Shown: piece after piece, positions 7,497-9,157 of the stretch
How the letters are laid out: the number at the start of each line of letters is the position of its first letter
Position numbering within the stretch: the first letter of the stretch is position 1
Assembly (NCBI GenBank): GCA_041748615.1
Contig: JBGTCY010000222.1
Coordinates: 1 to 9,157, forward strand
Direction: 5' to 3'
Length of the DNA stretch: 9,157 bases
DNA from: JBGTCY01 sp041748615
GTDB taxonomy: Bacteria > Bacteroidota > Bacteroidia > Chitinophagales > CAIOSU01
Position numbers and translations under genes: made by a program
The notes under the pieces: generated by a model
Told to the model about the DNA's origin: nothing
The model's input: the letters and a program-made list of their open reading frames with translations, nothing else
Database searches by the model: none

Positions 7497-9038
7497 TTAA
7501 ATCGTTTTCTTATTGATGAATGAAAGGATGTCGAAAAAATTCAATGAAAGTTCCAAATACAAAAAATCAGAAGATTTAGCGCTTTCACCATTGGCAGCTT
7601 TTTGTCGGGCTTTTACAAATTCTCCTGTTGCAAAATGAGAATATCCAAAATTTGCGTCTATGAAGGGCATCGGTTTGAAACGGATTCTAAAATCCATCCC
7701 ATGACCTAAGAATTTTCCGCTTTCACCAGTCTGATCCGTGTTCAACGCACTACCGGCAAGTAAACTCACAAAACGGTCCTTTTCACTGGCGAGCCAATAG
7801 AAACTGTAGCCGGCATCAATTTTGATTCCCCGCACCGGTTCAACATCAATCCTGATTTTTGGCGCAATAATATTTTCCATTTTCACATAATCATCAAATG
7901 ACCAGGGGCGCGCAAATCCAAAAAATATTTCAAATCGGTTGCTGATGGCGTCATTAGGGTTCCGGTCCCCGCTGGCATAACCGCAAAACAGGCTGATTCT
8001 TGGTTCCCAGCGGATTTGCTTCATAGAATAACCCACTTCAGTGGTCACGCTGTACGCACGGTGTGGCAGTTCGCGGTCTTCGCCAAATTGAAACATTCCG
8101 GTCAAATCATAGTTCACTCCCGACTGGTTCACCCATCCGTAAAGGCGCAATCCTAAACCGTGAATATTCCGTTGAGAATAGTTATTGTTTTCACTCGCGT
8201 TTTGCAAAAGTCCGATATAGTATGGCTCAATGGTTATGATTTTCGACCATTTCCTCCAGTGCATCATCGCAAGTGAGAAAAACTGATTATTATCCGGTCG
8301 GTCAAACCGCTCAATTTCTCTTTTCATGGGTCTTACTGCAACAAGTTCCACCTGCCATTCATTTTTTTCCTGACCCAATGAAACCCTTCCGCCAACGAAA
8401 GTATTAGTCGTGTTGCGCCAGCGGTTTAATGCGATAAGCCTTCTATCCAAAAATTCAAAAGCCATGATGCCACCTCTGAGTTTAAGTGGTCGTTCATTTC
8501 CCAGAGGGTCTTTTCCAAGCAACTGCTTAAAATGTAATTCGCCATACGTCTGAATCAACTCAAAGTAATTCGCATCTCGGGTATCTAAAGCATATTTCCC
8601 GTTGTATCTGCGGGCATCTTCCAACTCCACCGCGAAGCGGAAAGGATCAAGTTTTTCTTTCACACCGAAATAGGCGCGCGTTCTCAGCAACACCGGTAAG
8701 TCGCGGTTGAAACTTTCCGGTCTTCTGATGTCATTATTCCGGAATTCGATACGCATCCGGTAATCTAATCCTGCATCTAACCATGAAAGGTTTTGAGAAT
8801 TTTTAAAACCCGAGTGGCCGAAATTTCTGATATACGAGGGCGGGTCGCTTTCTCGCTTTGTGCCGTAAGTGCCGGGTTCTACGTAGTATGTTTTTTTTGC
8901 ATTAAAAGAATACTTTTCTTGAGAAGTGTCAGGATGAATCGCTTCCTGTGCTTCTGAAATTGCGAGATTAAAAAACAGATAAAAAATAAAACTGCCTGAT
9001 TGAATTAAATTCAGAAACACCCTGCATTTTCGGAGCAT
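7497..9038 (-). CDS. Outer-membrane beta-barrel protein, alginate-export family
   Basis: This 513-residue protein starts at ATG and has a signal peptide: basic 'MLRKCR', a hydrophobic stretch (about 14-27), and a likely cleavage after Ala30 in 'AISEAQEA'. After a linker of about 50 residues the pattern becomes alternating polar and aromatic beta-strands. These include 'LDAGLDYRMRIEFRNNDIRR' (88-107), 'TRAYFGVKEKLDPFRFAVEL', 'HGLGLRLYGW' and the near-terminal 'FLYLELSLNFF'. This is the arrangement of the alginate-export (AlgE-like, PF13372) porin family, whose founder lets polyanionic alginate cross the outer membrane. In Bacteroidota such proteins often occur without alginate genes and may be porins for other anionic or aromatic compounds. 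No alginate synthesis gene is visible here. The leader is A/T-rich with no Shine-Dalgarno sequence. The aldehyde dehydrogenase follows on the same strand after 96 bases, so joint transcription is possible. The fold is likely; the solute is unknown. Confidence 0.8.
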   Translation of the reverse strand: MLRKCRVFLNLIQSGSFIFYLFFNLAISEAQEAIHPDTSQEKYSFNAKKTYYVEPGTYGTKRESDPPSYIRNFGHSGFKNSQNLSWLDAGLDYRMRIEFRNNDIRRPESFNRDLPVLLRTRAYFGVKEKLDPFRFAVELEDARRYNGKYALDTRDANYFELIQTYGELHFKQLLGKDPLGNERPLKLRGGIMAFEFLDRRLIALNRWRNTTNTFVGGRVSLGQEKNEWQVELVAVRPMKREIERFDRPDNNQFFSLAMMHWRKWSKIITIEPYYIGLLQNASENNNYSQRNIHGLGLRLYGWVNQSGVNYDLTGMFQFGEDRELPHRAYSVTTEVGYSMKQIRWEPRISLFCGYASGDRNPNDAISNRFEIFFGFARPWSFDDYVKMENIIAPKIRIDVEPVRGIKIDAGYSFYWLASEKDRFVSLLAGSALNTDQTGESGKFLGHGMDFRIRFKPMPFIDANFGYSHFATGEFVKARQKAANGESAKSSDFLYLELSLNFFDILSFINKKTI

Positions 9039-9157
9039 TACACTTTATTAATTAAGAAATCACGATTGAATGCGATGCGATTTTCACTTCAGTTTGCAGG
9101 GTTTCAGGAGTCGCAATGTTATGATAATTCATTCATCGTCCGGAATGTTCCAAAAAA
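9039..9157. other. Leader region of the outer-membrane gene and window edge
   Basis: These 119 bases hold the A/T-rich leader of the outer-membrane gene. TAACATTG on the minus strand (9114-9121) differs by one base from the -7 consensus but has no TTG at proper spacing, so it is only a weak promoter candidate. A minus-strand frame entering from the right edge ends at a TGA at 9129-9131 with the residues 'FWNIPDDE'; it could be the tail of a neighbouring gene, but eight residues are too few to judge. Confidence 0.3.

Noticed and set aside
9129..9155. Possible C-terminus of a gene entering from the right edge on the minus strand
   Set aside because: Only eight residues and a stop are visible, and other minus-strand frames also close nearby, so coding cannot be shown.

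Overview
The window looks like chromosome from a low-GC member of the Bacteroidota. The reasons are a YfhO-type protein, the typical Bacteroidota-style flippase and WcaC-like glycosyltransferase, starts that mostly lack a Shine-Dalgarno sequence and sit in A/T-rich leaders, and a perfect match to the Bacteroidota -7 promoter element (TAnnTTTG) in the one divergent intergenic region. Genus cannot be decided from the sequence alone.

Layout. Bases 2-538 (+) are the 3' end of a YfhO-family membrane protein gene that enters from the left. It meets, tail to tail with only 2 bases between the stop codons, a three-gene minus-strand operon (4090 down to 541). In transcription order this encodes a radical SAM protein with a short C-terminal cysteine (SPASM/Twitch-like) region, a polysaccharide pyruvyl transferase family protein, and a GT4 glycosyltransferase. 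Both internal junctions are 4-base stop/start overlaps, so the three are probably translated as a coupled unit. A 206-base divergent intergenic region (4091-4296) separates this operon from a plus-strand Wzx-like flippase gene (4297-5799, GTG start). Together, bases 1-5799 look like part or one edge of a surface-glycan (capsule, O-antigen or exopolysaccharide) locus: glycosyl transfer, pyruvate decoration, possible radical-based modification, and export of the lipid-linked unit.

The second part is unrelated in function. An ALDH7-family dehydrogenase (5862-7400, minus), very similar in its motifs to alpha-aminoadipate semialdehyde dehydrogenase of lysine breakdown, is clearly richer in G+C than the glycan genes. 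Upstream of it on the same strand is an outer-membrane beta-barrel protein of the alginate-export type (7497-9038). The last 119 bases hold its leader and no gene that can be assigned.

No RNA genes, insertion sequences, CRISPR arrays or long repeats were seen. The most interesting element is the coupled radical SAM / pyruvyl transferase / GT4 operon. Each family is known, but the combined product is not predictable from the sequence.
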